A stretch of 46,200 nt of DNA from contig NZ_FNOZ01000033.1 in the NCBI RefSeq assembly GCF_900107175.1, positions 1 to 46,200 on the forward strand, in the 5' to 3' direction. Under the pieces are notes generated by a model. It saw only the letters and a list, made by a program, of their open reading frames with translations. It was not told the origin of the DNA and did not search any database. The stretch comes from Modestobacter sp. DSM 44400 (lineage in GTDB: Bacteria; Actinomycetota; Actinomycetes; Mycobacteriales; Geodermatophilaceae). Made by a program: the position numbers and the translations under genes. This document shows, in pieces, positions 17,129-25,366 of this stretch (position 1 is the stretch's first letter; every line of letters begins with the position of its first letter).

Positions 17129-19093
17129 ATGGCGGCCTCGCAGGAGCACATCGACGCGTCGACGCCGATGGGGGCCACGCTGGTCGACGGCGGCGCCACG
17201 TTCCGCGTCTGGGCACCCGGTGCCCGCAGTGTGCACGTGGCCCTCGGTGGCGTCGCGGGGTACACGCCCACGTCCGCCGACGCCCTCCTCGAGGACCGGG
17301 CCAGCCACCACTGGACCGGCTTCTTCCCGGGGGTCACCGACGGCACCGGTTACCGGTTCTGGGTGATGGGGGAGGGCAGTGGCCCGAAACGGGACCCGTG
17401 GGCGCGTGAGCTCGAGTTCGGCGACCACCTGGACACCGACTGCATCGTCCGGGACCGGCAGTCCTACCCGTGGCACGACGCTGCCCATGTGCCCCCGCCC
17501 TTCGACGACCTGGTGGTCTACCAGCTGCACATCGGGGTGTTCGCCGCCGACGACGACACCGGCCGCGACGTGCGCGCCGGCCGGGTGGCCACGTTCCTCG
17601 ACGCCCTGCGCCGGATCGAGTACCTCGCCAACCTCGGTGTCACCGCCGTCCAGCCGCTCCCGGTGATCGAGTTCCGCACCCCGTGGAGCCAGGGGTACAA
17701 CGGCACCGACCTGTTCTCCCCGGAGATGGACTACTGCCGGCCGGCTGCGGAGCTGGGCCCGGACCTGGCGGAGGTCAACCGGCTGCTGGCGGCCCGGGGG
17801 CACCCGCCGCTGGCGGCGGTCCACCTCATCGGTCAGGTCAACCAGCTCAAGGCCTTCGTGGACGTCTGCCACGTCTACGGCATCGCGGTGCTGCCTGACG
17901 TCGTCTACAACCACGCGGGCGGGAACCTCGACGACCAGAGCCTCGACTACTTCGACCGGCCGGCCCATCAGGACGAGAGCAACAGTCTGTACTTCGGCAG
18001 CGGCCGGGAGGCCGGTGGCAAGGTCTTCGACTACGCGAAGCCCGACGTCGTCGAGTACCTGATCGGGAACGCGCGGATGTTCCTCGAGGAGTACCACGTC
18101 GACGGGTTCCGTTTCGACCAGGTCACCGTCATCGACCGCAACGGCGGCTGGTCGTTCTGCCAGGACCTGACCGACACGCTGCGGCACGTGCGGCCGTCCG
18201 CGGCGCTGATCGCCGAGTACTGGGGGGAGCACCGGTGGAAGGCGGTGACCCCGACCCGCGACGACGCGGGGATGGGGTTCGACTTCGGCTACTCCGACGG
18301 TCTGCGTGATGCGGTCCGCGGGACGATCGGGCAGGCGTCGGGCGGTGCCGGTGCCCACGTCTCCCTGCGGGGCCTCGCGGACGGACTGGCCCGGCCCGCC
18401 GGGTTCCCCGACGCGTGGCGGGCCTACAACTGCGTGGAGAACCACGACCTGCTCCTCGATGCGGACGGCGACCACCGCTACCCGCGCGTCGCGCGGCTCG
18501 CCGACTCCAGCGATCCGCGGTCGTGGTACGCCCGCAGCCGGTCCCGGGTGGCGACCGGCGTCCTGCTCACCGCGCCGGGCACCCCCATGCTCTTCATGGG
18601 GCAGGAGTTCCTCGCCGACCGGTGGTGGTCCGACGACCCGCACCGGGCCGACCTGCTGATCCGGTGGGCCGACGTCATGGGCGGCGACCGGCACGCCGCC
18701 GACTTCCACCTGTTCACCCGTGACCTCATACGGCTGCGCCGGAGCATGCCGGCACTGCGGTCCGAGGGGATGAACGCCTACCACGTGGACGAGGCCAGCC
18801 GGGTGGTCGCCTGGCACCGCTGGGTCCCCGGGGTCGGGCAGGACGTGGTCGTCCTCGTCAGCCTGGCCGAGTCGACCGCGCCGGGGTATTCCCTCGGCCT
18901 GCCTCGACCGGGCCGGTGGGAGGAGGCCTTCACCAGCGACCGCTACGACCACCACCCGAACCCCTGGGCGCAGACCAACGCAGGTGGCTTCCCGGCCGAC
19001 GGAGGCCCGATGCACGGCATGGCGCAGTCCGGCCGCCTCACCGTCCCGGCCAACAGCGTGGTGGTCCTCGCCGCACCTGACCGGATCGGGTGA
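17129..19093 (+). CDS. GH13 alpha-glucan-active enzyme (branching/trehalohydrolase-like)
   Basis: This protein of 654 residues begins with a CBM48-like domain (ATFRVWAPGARSVHVAL near residue 28). A GH13 barrel follows. Recognisable conserved regions are DVVYNHAGG, GFRFDQV with the catalytic Asp at 330, LIAEYWGEH with the acid/base Glu at 363, and VENHD with Asp 440. The overall plan resembles glucan branching enzymes and malto-oligosyltrehalose trehalohydrolases, acting on alpha-1,4-glucan chains. No signal peptide is seen. I chose ATG 17129, preceded by GGGAGAGAG, over the upstream GTG at 17060. The stop codon is part of the next promoter's first repeat. A glycogen- or starch-active enzyme under this control is unexpected and could be cargo, or part of a storage or stress response. 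Confidence 0.85.
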   Translation: MAASQEHIDASTPMGATLVDGGATFRVWAPGARSVHVALGGVAGYTPTSADALLEDRASHHWTGFFPGVTDGTGYRFWVMGEGSGPKRDPWARELEFGDHLDTDCIVRDRQSYPWHDAAHVPPPFDDLVVYQLHIGVFAADDDTGRDVRAGRVATFLDALRRIEYLANLGVTAVQPLPVIEFRTPWSQGYNGTDLFSPEMDYCRPAAELGPDLAEVNRLLAARGHPPLAAVHLIGQVNQLKAFVDVCHVYGIAVLPDVVYNHAGGNLDDQSLDYFDRPAHQDESNSLYFGSGREAGGKVFDYAKPDVVEYLIGNARMFLEEYHVDGFRFDQVTVIDRNGGWSFCQDLTDTLRHVRPSAALIAEYWGEHRWKAVTPTRDDAGMGFDFGYSDGLRDAVRGTIGQASGGAGAHVSLRGLADGLARPAGFPDAWRAYNCVENHDLLLDADGDHRYPRVARLADSSDPRSWYARSRSRVATGVLLTAPGTPMLFMGQEFLADRWWSDDPHRADLLIRWADVMGGDRHAADFHLFTRDLIRLRRSMPALRSEGMNAYHVDEASRVVAWHRWVPGVGQDVVVLVSLAESTAPGYSLGLPRPGRWEEAFTSDRYDHHPNPWAQTNAGGFPADGGPMHGMAQSGRLTVPANSVVVLAAPDRIG

Positions 19094-19133
19094 CGGGGCG
19101 GTGACGCGCCAGTGACGTGGCCGCTGCGAGTCT
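19090..19133 (+). promoter_or_regulatory. SARP-type triple-repeat promoter for the anchored protein-PAAR unit
   Basis: GTGACGG at 19090, GTGACGC at 19101 and GTGACGT at 19112 are spaced exactly 11 and 11 bp. GAGTCT at 19128-19133 follows after 9 bases. The first repeat contains the stop codon of the GH13 gene, so the units are tightly packed. Confidence 0.75.
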
Positions 19134-19183
19134 CGCCGCTCCGGTGATGCCCGGTCCGCGCGAGGCTGTCCGGGGAGGTCGGC

Positions 19184-19771
19184 ATGTCGGAGGGTCGCCC
19201 GTCGTTCTGGACCACGGTGCCGGGGGTCCTGACCGGCCTCGCGGCGCTCATCACGGCGCTGGTCGCGGCAGGCGCCCTGTTTCTCGGCGGCGATCACGAC
19301 GCGACCGGCGATGCGGTGGTCGGCAGCGGTGCCGGGGACGTCAGCAGTGCCGCGGACGGCGACCGGGACCCGGCACCGACCTCCTCCGGCGGGTCGTCCG
19401 CCGGCCTGGCCCCGGCGTCCCCCGCGGGCGGCCGGGTGGCTGCCGGCTCGGTGGTCCGGCTGCTGGCCGGGGACTATCTCGACGTCGACACCGGCGTCCA
19501 GGGCGGCAACGGGCTCACCGGTTCGGACTTGGTGTGGAACAACGTGTTGAGCCTCAACGGGGTCCGCAACGCGATCGTCCCCGCGGAGACCGACGAGGCC
19601 GGCTGCACGGCGGCGCTGCGGACCAGGTCCGACGGTGTGCTGTCGGCCGACCGGGTCTCGCGCGGAGCGGTCGTCTGCCTGACGACGGACGCCGGGGCCC
19701 TCGTGCTCGCGAGCGTCGCGCCCCCGGACGTCGACGGCAGCCTCACCCTGACGCTGACCGTCTGGCGCTGA
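19184..19771 (+). CDS. Single-pass membrane-anchored protein
   Basis: This 195-residue protein has a membrane segment at about residues 11-34 (VPGVLTGLAALITALVAAGA), a low-complexity Ser/Gly/Ala linker to about residue 85, and a C-terminal beta-rich domain (VVRLLAGDYLDVDTG, NNVLSLNGVRNAIVPAETDE, VVCLTTDAGALVLASV). Two cysteines in that domain may pair if it is outside the cell. The ATG at 19184 follows GGGGAGGTCGGC. It precedes a second PAAR-like gene by 47 bases and shares its promoter. The function is unknown; surface exposure near a spike tip protein is notable. Confidence 0.7.
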   Translation: MSEGRPSFWTTVPGVLTGLAALITALVAAGALFLGGDHDATGDAVVGSGAGDVSSAADGDRDPAPTSSGGSSAGLAPASPAGGRVAAGSVVRLLAGDYLDVDTGVQGGNGLTGSDLVWNNVLSLNGVRNAIVPAETDEAGCTAALRTRSDGVLSADRVSRGAVVCLTTDAGALVLASVAPPDVDGSLTLTLTVWR

Positions 19772-19818
19772 GCGGGGAGCACAGGGGTACTGCGCGGAGT
19801 CGCCGGGGCGGTGTCCTG

Positions 19819-20161
19819 ATGCCGGCCGTGCTCACCGCCGCCTCGAAGCTCGTCTGCGTGCACGGCGGCACCCTGACCGTCACCGCTTCCACCAGCGGGC
19901 TGAGCGTCGCCGGTCCTGGTGCTGGTGCTGGCCGACCTGATCGCCGCGACCATCACCGGCTGCACGAACACCGAGACCGACGTCGGTCAGGGGCCTTGCC
20001 TGACGGTGACCTCGGTGCTCGCCGGCGCCAGCACCTCACTCACGGTGGGCGGCCAGCCGGTGGTCCTCGACACCGCTCGAGGGCTGACCGACGCCAGCCC
20101 CCCGCTGCTGCTGATATGGCAGGTGGAGGCGGCGGGCCAGGTGGTGCTGCAGGCGTCCTGA
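19819..20161 (+). pseudogene. Second PAAR-like spike-tip gene, frameshifted
   Basis: From ATG 19819 the protein reads MPAVLTAASKLVCVHGGTLT, then shifts frame near 19905-19925 (a CTGGTG repeat region), continuing LADLIAATITGCTNTETDVG to the stop at 20161, about 113 residues in all. It aligns with the PAAR-like protein at 39154-39513: VLTAA--L-C-HGGT, a PVL-like strand, a TGC/SGC block, a CLTV/CRTV block, and an LTV block. PAAR proteins form the sharp tip of the injection spike and often bind or carry effectors. The single shift may be a true defect or an error in the repeat. Confidence 0.65.
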
Positions 20162-20920
20162 CCTCCGCTTCACGAGCGTCGTCGTCGTGATCCGCCGGAG
20201 AGCGCATCGCTCGGCCTGCTCGAACCCGGCCCACGACGGCCTCTCCGCCGGAGGCGATCCGGCCCCGTCGGCGCTGCGAGTGGGCACCGGTGACTCCAGC
20301 ATGTCGGCCACCGACGGGAGCTCCCGGATCCTGTTCCACACCTCGGCCTGACGGTGCGCTCGCTGCTCCTCGGGCAGGTGCTGCTCCTCGGCCCTGCGCT
20401 GCAGCTCGCTCAGCTCCTTCTTGCGCTCAGCGAAATCCTCGGTGACCCAGTCCGTGTATCCGTACATCGTCTTGAACAGGGCGACGAGCTCCGCGTGGTC
20501 CGGGAACGGCGCGTCCACCCCATCACTCGAGGCGATCTCGTGTTCGATCATCCGCAGGTCCAGACCGGTGTCGATCAGAGCGAGCATCTGCTCGCTCCAG
20601 GTCTTCACCGAGCGGTTCGCGGCGATGAGGATCGGCACTCTGCGCAGCTGGTTGGTCGCTCCCACCAGGCGGTTGTACTTGTCCTGCCGGAACGCACGGT
20701 GCTGCGCCGCTCGCAGCGCCTGGTCCTGGTAACGGTCGACGAGCAGCTTGAGCACTGTGCCGAACACCACCACGACGATGAGCTGGATTAGACCCTTGCC
20801 GAGCTCGAACCAGAGGTCGTCTTTGCGGCCTCCCTCGCGGCTGCTGAAGATGGCGATGAGCCCGATGCCAGCGCAGGTCGCCAGCACCACGAGGAACGTG
20901 AGCAGCCCGTGCCTCTTCAT
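20036..20920 (-). CDS. Two-helix membrane protein with cytoplasmic helical domain
   Basis: This 294-residue protein starts MKRHGLLTFLVVLATCAGIG. It has membrane segments at about residues 5-25 and 42-63 (LIQLIVVVVFGTVLKLLV). A long, mostly helical and charged domain follows (RYQDQALRAAQHRAFRQDKY, ELSELQRRAEEQHLPEEQRA). The ATG overlaps the stop of 20917-21096. The last 40 codons overlap the opposite-strand PAAR-like gene, so the true end may be earlier. The family is not recognised; the layout of helical hairpin plus cytoplasmic domain resembles membrane effectors of STAND and SLATT-like systems, but no specific match is claimed. Confidence 0.65.
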   Translation of the reverse strand: MKRHGLLTFLVVLATCAGIGLIAIFSSREGGRKDDLWFELGKGLIQLIVVVVFGTVLKLLVDRYQDQALRAAQHRAFRQDKYNRLVGATNQLRRVPILIAANRSVKTWSEQMLALIDTGLDLRMIEHEIASSDGVDAPFPDHAELVALFKTMYGYTDWVTEDFAERKKELSELQRRAEEQHLPEEQRAHRQAEVWNRIRELPSVADMLESPVPTRSADGAGSPPAERPSWAGFEQAERCALRRITTTTLVKRRSGRLQHHLARRLHLPYQQQRGAGVGQPSSGVEDHRLAAHRE

Positions 20921-21096
20921 CGGGGCACCAGTACCGGAACGCCTCGCTGCTCGTGCGGGTGTGGCTGGACCGACGAACCGAGCCGTCCAGGGCACCCCTC
21001 ACGAGCCGGGACCCGGCCACGGTCGACCTCGTCGGCGCCGGCGCCGTTCGCCAGCCGCACACGTACGAGCAGCACGCTGCTCCGGTCGTCGTCCAC
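20917..21096 (-). CDS. Small VRVW-motif protein, copy 3 (divergent)
   Basis: From GTG 21096 the protein reads VDDDRSSVLLVRVRLANGAG, matching the N-terminal block of copies 1 and 2 (VDDDRNGVLLVRVW). The C-terminal half (GRVPAREGCPGRLGSSVQ) does not match. Its stop overlaps the membrane-protein start by ATGA, so it is coupled to it. The repeat promoter lies at 21122-21153 with a leader of about 20 bases, as for copy 2. The C-terminal change coincides with an inverted repeat (20946-20968 against 21051-21073), so the gene may have been rearranged. Confidence 0.55.
   Translation of the reverse strand: MDDDRSSVLLVRVRLANGAGADEVDRGRVPAREGCPGRLGSSVQPHPHEQRGVPVLVPR
20946..21073. repeat. Inverted repeat derived from VRVW genes
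   Basis: The 23 bases at 20946-20968 match the reverse complement of 21051-21073 at 20 of 23 positions. Each arm encodes LLVRV on its own strand: LLVRVWLDRRTEPSRAPLTS on the plus strand and LLVRVRLANGAG on the minus strand. Both look like pieces of the small VRVW gene family, facing each other. Confidence 0.55.
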
Positions 21097-21121
21097 GGTC
21101 ACCGCCCGTCCGCCGGGACCA

Positions 21122-21153
21122 ACCATCGCCGGTGCCCGTCACAGCACCGTCAC
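21122..21153 (-). promoter_or_regulatory. SARP-type repeat promoter for VRVW copy 3 and membrane protein
   Basis: On the minus strand GTGACGG occurs at 21153-21147 and at 21142-21136, 11 bp apart. GATGGT at 21127-21122 follows after 8 bases. The small gene starts at 21096. Confidence 0.7.
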
Positions 21154-21183
21154 CGCGTCCGCGAAGGGCAGGCGGGTGACTCG

Positions 21184-22626
21184 CTAGCGACGGGGTGGCG
21201 CGCTGCGTGAGGGGAGCGGTGGCACGCCCACCGTGGGATCGCCGAGGACCACCATGCTCTGCCGGTCCCGCGCGGCCAGCGTGGTGGCCATCGCCACACC
21301 CGCGGTGTCCTCCCCCCGGTCGTAGGCCCGGTAGGCACCGTCTCGCGCCGCGTACAACTCGCCGACGTGCGCGTACGACTCGCGCAGGGCCTGCCCCACG
21401 GGCGCGGGGCGGAAGAGCCCGTTGTACAGGCCGCGGCAGATGCTCGAGGTGAGCTTCTGCCCGGTGTGGGGGTTCTGGATGGTCCAGTCGAAGGTGGGCT
21501 CGACGTGACCGATGAAGGCCCGGAGGGGGCGTGCCGCCCCGAGGAGGGCCGCGGGTAGTGGGGCGACGTGCGTGCCGATGCCGGCGATCCCGCACAGCAC
21601 GTGGTCCAGCCAGGACCCCTCCTCCAGGAGTCCCGCGTAGATGGTGCTGCCGTCGCTGCCGGCCGAGCAGCAGGCGTGCGCATACCAGATCGCACCGTCC
21701 GGCTCCCACGCGGCGAGCAGCTGCGCCGGCTCGACGGTCGAGTACTCGCCGTCCACCGGGAGCCCCAGGTCACGCACCATCGCGATCGGGTCGGCCAGCG
21801 GCCCCGTCTTCCCATGGCTGGTGGTGACGACCAGCCCTGGGTGGCGGTCGTTCAGCGCCTGGTACAGCGCGGCCGCTGTGGCCTGTCCCTTCGAGCCGTC
21901 GAGGTAGCGCGCGTTCACACCGATCTCGGTGTCGCCGGCCAGGGCCTTCTGAAGGCGGGCCCCGATCGCCCGGCGCATCACCCGGGTCACGTCGGCCGGG
22001 CCGTGGTCCACGGACCAGACGACGGTGTGCGTCGGCTGGGCCGCCGACGCGGGCCAGTCGCCCAGCAGCGCCGTGACGTAGTTCTCCAGGCCCGCCCCGA
22101 TCAGCGTCAGCCGGCCCACCGCGGACGACTGGTTGGCGAGGTACTGGAACTCCCAGGGGATGACGTCAGGACCGCCGTACATGAGCAGGTACCGGGGCAG
22201 CGCCCCGGCCGCGGTGCCCCGGTCCGGACCGCTGAGTGCGATGTCCTGGAACGGCCGGTCGGTGTAGTACCGCCGGAGGTGGGTGAACCGCAACGCCGGC
22301 TCGGTCCGGTACCGGAGCACGGGGGAGCCCGGCCTGGCTTCCAGCAGCTCCCGGAGTGGTCCTGGCGCGTCTTCCCCCCGGGCCTTCGCGTCGTCGGCCA
22401 GCGCGTCGTCGTCGGGCAGCACCAGGCCCCAGCCGACCCGGGGGTCGCGCCACTCCCGTGGGTCCGCGTCGTCCTCGGGGGCGAGGAGCCGGGGGAGCGT
22501 CGTGCCGTGACCGTCCAGTGCCCAGCCGCGGGACGTGGGACCGAGCGGTCCCGGGCCAGGCTCCTCGCCCGTCCAGGCGTTGACCCGCAAGGCGGTCGGC
22601 AGGGCCGGCGAGACCGTGGTGGTCAC
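21184..22626 (-). CDS. Caspase/gingipain-like clan CD peptidase candidate
   Basis: This protein of 480 residues carries a histidine motif VVTTSHGKTG (His 271) followed by WYAHACCSAGSD (Cys 319/320). The order and spacing suit clan CD cysteine peptidases such as CHAT, caspase or C25 families. The N-terminal part (LPRYLLMYGGPDVIPWEFQY) resembles the region before the C25/CHAT catalytic core. No signal peptide or membrane segment is seen, so it is cytoplasmic. It ends the leftward four-gene operon; its ATGA start overlaps the CHAT gene stop. The neighbouring CHAT gene suggests a protease pair or cascade. It is clearly not the same family as 11221-13728. Confidence 0.7.
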   Translation of the reverse strand: MTTTVSPALPTALRVNAWTGEEPGPGPLGPTSRGWALDGHGTTLPRLLAPEDDADPREWRDPRVGWGLVLPDDDALADDAKARGEDAPGPLRELLEARPGSPVLRYRTEPALRFTHLRRYYTDRPFQDIALSGPDRGTAAGALPRYLLMYGGPDVIPWEFQYLANQSSAVGRLTLIGAGLENYVTALLGDWPASAAQPTHTVVWSVDHGPADVTRVMRRAIGARLQKALAGDTEIGVNARYLDGSKGQATAAALYQALNDRHPGLVVTTSHGKTGPLADPIAMVRDLGLPVDGEYSTVEPAQLLAAWEPDGAIWYAHACCSAGSDGSTIYAGLLEEGSWLDHVLCGIAGIGTHVAPLPAALLGAARPLRAFIGHVEPTFDWTIQNPHTGQKLTSSICRGLYNGLFRPAPVGQALRESYAHVGELYAARDGAYRAYDRGEDTAGVAMATTLAARDRQSMVVLGDPTVGVPPLPSRSAPPRR

Positions 22627-23981
22627 CGTGGCGGCCTCCTCAGCTCCTCGAGTGCACGGTCGATCTCCTGGTCGATGCGCGCCAGGACGTCAGCAGCCGT
22701 GCCTGCAGGATGCTCACGGCGCCACGTGAACAGGGTGTCGAGGTAGTCGGTGGTGTCCTTCTGGGTCTGTGCGTCGTGCAACGGGTCGGCGACCAGCTGC
22801 TCGATGACCAGCGGGTCGCGGCGGACGTACAACACCGGCAGGGTCCAGTCACGGTGGCAGGCAGCCGACTGGCGCAGGTCCGCTGCCTGGTGGGTGTCCC
22901 GTAGGTCGCGCCGGGGCGCCGCCAGAGCGCCGGCGAGCTCGAGGTCGACCTCCTCGCCGGGCACGATCTTGGTGCCCAGCTGAGTGAGCAGCGCTGTGTA
23001 GAAGCCGTACGTGAACACCGCAGCGACAGCGCTCGACACCGGATCGCGCATCCCCACCACGGCCGGGCAGCCAGCGCGGGTGAGCAGGTAGGCGAGGGAC
23101 CGCGCCCCCGCGGAGTCGCTCGCGCCCTTGCAGGCGTTGAGTGAGATCAGCCAGGTGGACCGGCCGACGCTGTGCAGCTGGAGTGGCTCGAGCACGACCG
23201 AGCTGCCGTGCCCGCGGTCGTGCTCCCGCCGCGTGGCGAGCCGGAGCAACGGCGACGTCCCGCCCTGGCCGTGGCAGAACAGGTGCAGGAGGTGCGGGTC
23301 GAAGTTCTTGAGAGCGCGTAACAGGTCGTTGGCGCCGGTCAGGAACTGGACGGAACCCTCGACACCGTCCTGCTTGAGGTCGGCCTCGATCTGGTCTGCC
23401 ACGGCTCCTTCGCCGACCCAGAGAGACAGCTCGAGGCCCATCGTGTCCGGACTCTGTCTGATCGCCCGCCGGAGTGCCGCCCACTCTTCCGCGGCAGAGA
23501 CCCCGATGGCCGACATCACTGCCATGAGTCGGATCGGCGCGGTGAAGGTCCGTACGCCTCGCTCCGGTGCCATCGCGGCGGCCCGGCGCGCGATCGGCCA
23601 GCGGTCCTCCAGCGCGAGGAACCCCGCTGCCGGTTCGAAGAGCGCCTCCCACGGGAAGGCGGCGGCCGTTTCGGAGCCCTCGAGGTCGAGGTAGACAGGG
23701 CAGCACTCGTCCGGCGGTGTGAGGTCGAGTGCGTAGTGGAAGGCCGCCTTCGTGGCCTCGTGCTTGCCGAGCTCGGCGAGCAGGGCCTGCCCCACGGTGC
23801 GCATGTTCTCTCCGGAGGGCGGGTCCTCGTTGAACTGGTCGACCAGCGCGGGATCGCCGACGAACGGGTACAGCTGCCCGAAGCCCGGTACCGATGTCGG
23901 CTCCTCGACCGACACGAAGACGGCCTCACCCGTCTGGTCCGCGCTGGGAACCGTGGCCACCCGCACCACGACGCGCCTCAT
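22623..23981 (-). CDS. CHAT domain protease
   Basis: This protein of 452 residues has a CHAT peptidase domain. Typical marks are AAAFPWEALFEP, HLFCHGQGG with the catalytic His at 237, and LISLNACKGA with the catalytic Cys at 284, followed by AYLLTRAGCPAVVGMRDPVS. About 130 residues follow the catalytic region. It starts MRRVVVRVAT by ATGA overlap with the upstream gene and overlaps the downstream gene in the same manner. CHAT proteases in bacteria act in cell-death and immune systems (for example the Craspase partner and gasdermin-activating proteases). No gasdermin is recognised in the window. Confidence 0.85.
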   Translation of the reverse strand: MRRVVVRVATVPSADQTGEAVFVSVEEPTSVPGFGQLYPFVGDPALVDQFNEDPPSGENMRTVGQALLAELGKHEATKAAFHYALDLTPPDECCPVYLDLEGSETAAAFPWEALFEPAAGFLALEDRWPIARRAAAMAPERGVRTFTAPIRLMAVMSAIGVSAAEEWAALRRAIRQSPDTMGLELSLWVGEGAVADQIEADLKQDGVEGSVQFLTGANDLLRALKNFDPHLLHLFCHGQGGTSPLLRLATRREHDRGHGSSVVLEPLQLHSVGRSTWLISLNACKGASDSAGARSLAYLLTRAGCPAVVGMRDPVSSAVAAVFTYGFYTALLTQLGTKIVPGEEVDLELAGALAAPRRDLRDTHQAADLRQSAACHRDWTLPVLYVRRDPLVIEQLVADPLHDAQTQKDTTDYLDTLFTWRREHPAGTAADVLARIDQEIDRALEELRRPPR

Positions 23982-25366
23982 CGGTCGTCCCGCTTGCCCC
24001 GGACCGAGGACTCGATCGACCTGCTGATGAACGACAGCGCGTCGGTGACGCCCCGGGACGCCGTGTCGGAGCCTGCGGGATCGACCTCCGTCCCCAGCAG
24101 GTTCGACGTCCAGCGCTCGAGGATCCGCTGACTCGAGGCCACCCAGGCCGACGGCTCGGTCGGGTCGCGCCGGGCCTGGCGGAGGACGCCGGCGTCGAGC
24201 GTGCAGTCCCGGAGTGCGGACTCGATCCGCTCCGCCGTCACGTCGTCCTTCCTCGGTGCCGGCGAGGTCGACGCCGTCCGTGACTGCACGAGCAGGGGAT
24301 GGCAGGCGACCATCAGGGTCGGTGTCATCGGGAGCTGATGTGGTCCCGGGGTGTACAGGAACCGGTACGCCGCCGCCAGTTCGGTAGCGGGGCCGGCCGG
24401 CGCGTGCAGGATGACCGGTCCGGAGAGCAGTCCGGTCATCCGGTGCATGAAGATCCGCAGCCCTGCCTCGCCGCGTCGCGGGGCGCGGCTCTCCGGCATC
24501 GCGACGCTGAGGCTCCAGGCGCCCAGCTCGGTCAGGCAGGCCAGCAACTGGGCGACGCTGACCAGGCGGATCGCGCGGGGACTGTCCACCCCGGCCGGTG
24601 AGGCGCCGAAGTCGAGCAGCCCGTAGTTCTCCGACACCCGCGCGGAACAGATCAGGTGGACGACGTCGACCGTCCCAGGTGCGATCTCGTCCAGCATCCA
24701 GCGCAACCACGGGTTGTCGGGCCGGGAATCCACGGGGGCATCCGGTGACGGAGACGTCGGCTCGAAGAGCTCGTCCTCAGTCGGTGGTTCGTGGAACCGG
24801 ACCATCGTGCCGGGCGCCACCCAGTCGACTGCCTCCCGGTCAGCGGTGAAGACGTCGACGCGGGCCCCCGGCAGGATCTGGACGACCGTGCCGAGGTAGT
24901 CCCGTAGCGCCGTCGTGCCCGACCAGGGGGCGCACACCGCCACCCGCAGGTCGTCGGCCGGTACGTCGGGCGGGGGGACCGCGGAGAAGGGCAGCCGCAG
25001 CAGGGGGAACCCCAGTTGCGGCAGCAACAGGCGCTCCCAGGGGATGGCCGGCAGGTGCCCGAAGGGCCGTCGGAAGTCGAGCCAGACCGGCTGGTCCCTG
25101 GGCGCGGGCTCCAGTGCCCGGAGCAACTCCGTGTGCCAGGCCGGCGGGAGGCCCGGAAGCCGGTCGGCGAGGGCCTTGTCGATCCCTCTGAGGTCCAGCG
25201 GCAGGCCCAGGTCCGCCAGCGTGAGGTCGTGTTGCAGGCGGACGTCGTCGGGCAGGTCGACCTCGACGTGGACGCCCCGCGGTTCAGGGACGTCCTCCTC
25301 CCCGGTCAGCTGGAGCGACGCCCCGATCGCCGTGAGCGCGTACGCGCGGTTGAGCAGGACGGGCAT
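23978..25366 (-). CDS. CHAT-like protein without a recognisable catalytic Cys
   Basis: This protein of 462 residues begins MPVLLNRAYALTAIGAS. It has the CHAT-like block PVWLDFRRPFGHLPAIPWERL and a histidine motif VVHLICSARVSENYG, but the segment where a catalytic cysteine would be expected (LTELGAWSLSVAMPESRAPR) lacks one. The C-terminal 100 residues are helical and end SIESSVRGKRDDR. The start overlaps the alpha/beta hydrolase stop (TGATG), and the stop overlaps the CHAT start. It may be a pseudo-protease that regulates or docks the CHAT protease next door. An alternative is a distinct fold that shares only the N-terminal part. Confidence 0.65.
   Translation of the reverse strand: MPVLLNRAYALTAIGASLQLTGEEDVPEPRGVHVEVDLPDDVRLQHDLTLADLGLPLDLRGIDKALADRLPGLPPAWHTELLRALEPAPRDQPVWLDFRRPFGHLPAIPWERLLLPQLGFPLLRLPFSAVPPPDVPADDLRVAVCAPWSGTTALRDYLGTVVQILPGARVDVFTADREAVDWVAPGTMVRFHEPPTEDELFEPTSPSPDAPVDSRPDNPWLRWMLDEIAPGTVDVVHLICSARVSENYGLLDFGASPAGVDSPRAIRLVSVAQLLACLTELGAWSLSVAMPESRAPRRGEAGLRIFMHRMTGLLSGPVILHAPAGPATELAAAYRFLYTPGPHQLPMTPTLMVACHPLLVQSRTASTSPAPRKDDVTAERIESALRDCTLDAGVLRQARRDPTEPSAWVASSQRILERWTSNLLGTEVDPAGSDTASRGVTDALSFISRSIESSVRGKRDDR

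Noticed and set aside
16055..19297. Minus-strand frame of 1080 codons opposite the GH13 gene
   Set aside because: It is a shadow of the GH13 and DUF3616 genes, whose catalytic and family motifs are on the plus strand.
20953..21210. Plus-strand frame of 85 codons containing LLVRVWLDRR
   Set aside because: Only the first 20 residues resemble the VRVW family. It has no promoter or start consistent with the family and opposes a coupled gene pair, so it is treated as a fragment in the inverted repeat.
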